The notes under the pieces are model-generated. The model was not told the DNA's origin and made no database searches. It was given only the letters and a program-made list of their open reading frames with translations. Below, in pieces: positions 5,006 through 6,264 of a stretch of DNA of 6,264 nt (positions are counted from its first letter, which is position 1; each line of letters begins with the position of its first letter). Location: assembly GCA_013336035.1 (NCBI GenBank), contig JAAXUL010000493.1:1-6264 (forward strand). The letters run 5' to 3'. This DNA comes from Chloroflexales bacterium. Lineage in GTDB: Bacteria > Chloroflexota > Chloroflexia > Chloroflexales > Chloroflexaceae. A program made the position numbers and the translations under genes.

Positions 5006-6264
5006 TTAGATAATCTTATGCTGTCGAAGGCGCTTGATCTCCTCGGCCGAGATTCCCAGCATCTCGCGCATGATCTCGTAGGTGGCGTTGCCCAGGGGCG
5101 GGCCGAGGTTAGTGATGCGGCCCGGCGTCGCCGAGAGGGTCGGGATGACCCCGGGGACCGCCACATCGCCGAGGCCGTCCTCGTCAACGCGGGCGATATT
5201 GCCGCGGGCCTTAAAGTGCTCGTCCTCGAAGATATCGGCGATGCTGTTCACCTTGCCGACCGGGACCTCGGCGTCGAGGCAGCGCCTGAGCACCTCGTCG
5301 CGGGTGAGCGAGCCGACCCACTCGATCACGATCTGGTTGACCTGGTCGCGGGCGGCGAGGCGCTTGCGCTGCTCGCCGTAGAGCCCGCTCGAGGCCAGCT
5401 CGGTGCGCTCCATGGCCTCGGCCAGGCGCTCGAACATCTTGTCGGTGGTGCAGGCGATGGCGACCCACTTATTGTCGCTGGTGCGGAAGTGGCCGTGGGG
5501 CACGGCGACGAAGCTGCCCGAGCCCTCGCGCTCGCGGATCTTGCCGTAGAGGCCGTAGGCGGCGGCGATCTCGTCGAGCTGGCGGAAGACGGCCTCGTAG
5601 ATGCCGATATCGATCACCTGGCCGCGGCCGGTCTGCTCGGCGTGGCGCAGGGCCAGCATGATCCCGATCGCCCCGTAGAGGCTCGACATATAGTCGCCCA
5701 GGGGCACGGTGCCGGGCAGCACCGGGGTCTCGCCGGGGAAGCCGGCCAGGTACGAGAGGCCGCCGAAGGCGTGGGCGATATGGGCGAAGCCCGAGCGCCG
5801 GCGGTAGGGCCCGGTCTGCCCGTAGCCCGACACGCGCAGCATCACCAGGCGCGGGTTGGCCGCGCTCAGCTCGGCCCAGGTGAGGCCCCACTCCTCCATG
5901 GTGCCGGGGCGGAAGTTCTCGATCAGCACGTCCGACTTGGCGACCAGCTTGAGGAAGATCTGGACGCCCTCGTGCTGGCGCAGGTCGATCGTGACCGACT
6001 TCTTGTTGCGGGCCTCGCTTAGCCAGGCCAGGGTCGCGTCGTGGCGCCTGGTGGGCGTGCCGAAGCGCCGCATCGGGTCGCCGGCGATCGGGTGCTCGAC
6101 CTTGAGCACCTCGGCGCCAAACTCGCCCAGCATCGAGGCCGCGTAGGGGCCGGCGAGGAAGTTGCCCACATCGATGACCCGCACGCCGCTCAGCGGCAGC
6201 TGATCGTGCTCGGCGGGCTGCGCAGGCTGCGCGTGGGGGGGCGGTGTGGTGGGCCGCGTGTGGG
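5006..6264 (-). CDS. smtA: Succinyl-CoA:(S)-malate CoA-transferase, first subunit (5' end off window)
   Basis: Family III CoA-transferase and close paralogue of the next gene, with well over half the residues the same by eye. The two are taken as the subunits that make malyl-CoA from malate and succinyl-CoA. At least 418 residues are visible. The frame stays open to the window edge with no ATG, GTG or TTG before the conserved LPLSGVRVIDVG. The GTG at 6184 codes for a valine inside that motif and is not the start, so the true start lies outside. The visible N-terminal extension is rich in Pro, Thr, Ala and Gln. The catalytic aspartate lies in PLGDYMSS, codon 5693-5695. GYGQTGPY, RNKKSVTIDL and PHGHF are all present. 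Near the C-terminus the usual GEHTxE is changed to GNATYE. It ends in TAA 11 nt before smtB. The A designation is tentative, from gene order and the larger size. Confidence 0.85.
   Translation of the reverse strand, partial: HTRPTTPPPHAQPAQPAEHDQLPLSGVRVIDVGNFLAGPYAASMLGEFGAEVLKVEHPIAGDPMRRFGTPTRRHDATLAWLSEARNKKSVTIDLRQHEGVQIFLKLVAKSDVLIENFRPGTMEEWGLTWAELSAANPRLVMLRVSGYGQTGPYRRRSGFAHIAHAFGGLSYLAGFPGETPVLPGTVPLGDYMSSLYGAIGIMLALRHAEQTGRGQVIDIGIYEAVFRQLDEIAAAYGLYGKIREREGSGSFVAVPHGHFRTSDNKWVAIACTTDKMFERLAEAMERTELASSGLYGEQRKRLAARDQVNQIVIEWVGSLTRDEVLRRCLDAEVPVGKVNSIADIFEDEHFKARGNIARVDEDGLGDVAVPGVIPTLSATPGRITNLGPPLGNATYEIMREMLGISAEEIKRLRQHKII

Noticed and set aside
5018..6022. A 334-codon plus-strand open frame opposite smtA
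   Set aside because: It has the same in-phase antisense effect, and its Ala/Gly/Val/Leu-rich repeats mirror the codons of the real gene.
5006..6184. smtA starting at GTG 6184 as a complete 392-residue gene
   Set aside because: This would remove LPLSG from a conserved N-terminal motif that smtB keeps. The frame is open past 6184 to the window edge, so the gene is partial.
1..6264. CRISPR arrays, tRNA or rRNA genes, transposase genes, or a new defence system
   Set aside because: None is seen: spacers are short apart from the two intergenic regions described, and the genes are metabolic enzymes of a known pathway.

Overview
The window is GC-rich DNA (about two thirds or more by eye) and almost fully coding. 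Five genes on the minus strand form one block of the 3-hydroxypropionate bi-cycle. In transcription order they are: two tandem family III CoA-transferase paralogues, read as the succinyl-CoA:(S)-malate CoA-transferase subunits (smtA, cut by the right edge, and smtB); mct, the intramolecular mesaconyl-CoA C1-C4 CoA-transferase; mcl, the malyl-CoA/beta-methylmalyl-CoA/citramalyl-CoA lyase; and mch, the beta-methylmalyl-CoA (mesaconyl-C1-CoA) dehydratase. Mct, Mcl and Mch look very close to the Chloroflexus aurantiacus proteins as I remember them. The likely host is therefore a member of the Chloroflexales, more GC-rich than Chloroflexus and perhaps on the Roseiflexus/Kouleothrix side. Similar clusters have been reported in a few proteobacteria, such as Candidatus Accumulibacter, so the host is an inference.

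Layout from left to right. Bases 1-224 hold the 3' end of an unrecognised plus-strand gene. Bases 225-343 lie between convergent genes and hold a palindromic, REP-like element with two hairpins. Next come mch (344-1402), a 72-nt structured spacer (1403-1474), mcl (1475-2518), a 33-nt spacer carrying a good Shine-Dalgarno, mct (2552-3772), a 1-nt gap, smtB (3774-4994), an 11-nt gap, and smtA (5006 to the edge). The operon promoter must lie to the right of the window.

How the genes work together. SmtAB moves CoA from succinyl-CoA to malate. Mcl splits malyl-CoA into acetyl-CoA (the fixation product) and glyoxylate, then condenses glyoxylate with propionyl-CoA to beta-methylmalyl-CoA. Mch dehydrates this to mesaconyl-C1-CoA, and Mct shifts the CoA to give mesaconyl-C4-CoA. 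A hydratase (Meh), not in this window, would make citramalyl-CoA, which Mcl cleaves to pyruvate and acetyl-CoA. Four of the five enzymatic functions needed to turn glyoxylate plus propionyl-CoA into pyruvate and acetyl-CoA are thus encoded side by side.

The pathway is known. The less ordinary part is the mcl-mch spacer, where a perfect 7-bp hairpin buries the mch Shine-Dalgarno and lies next to two mutually exclusive hairpins built on an 11-bp direct repeat.
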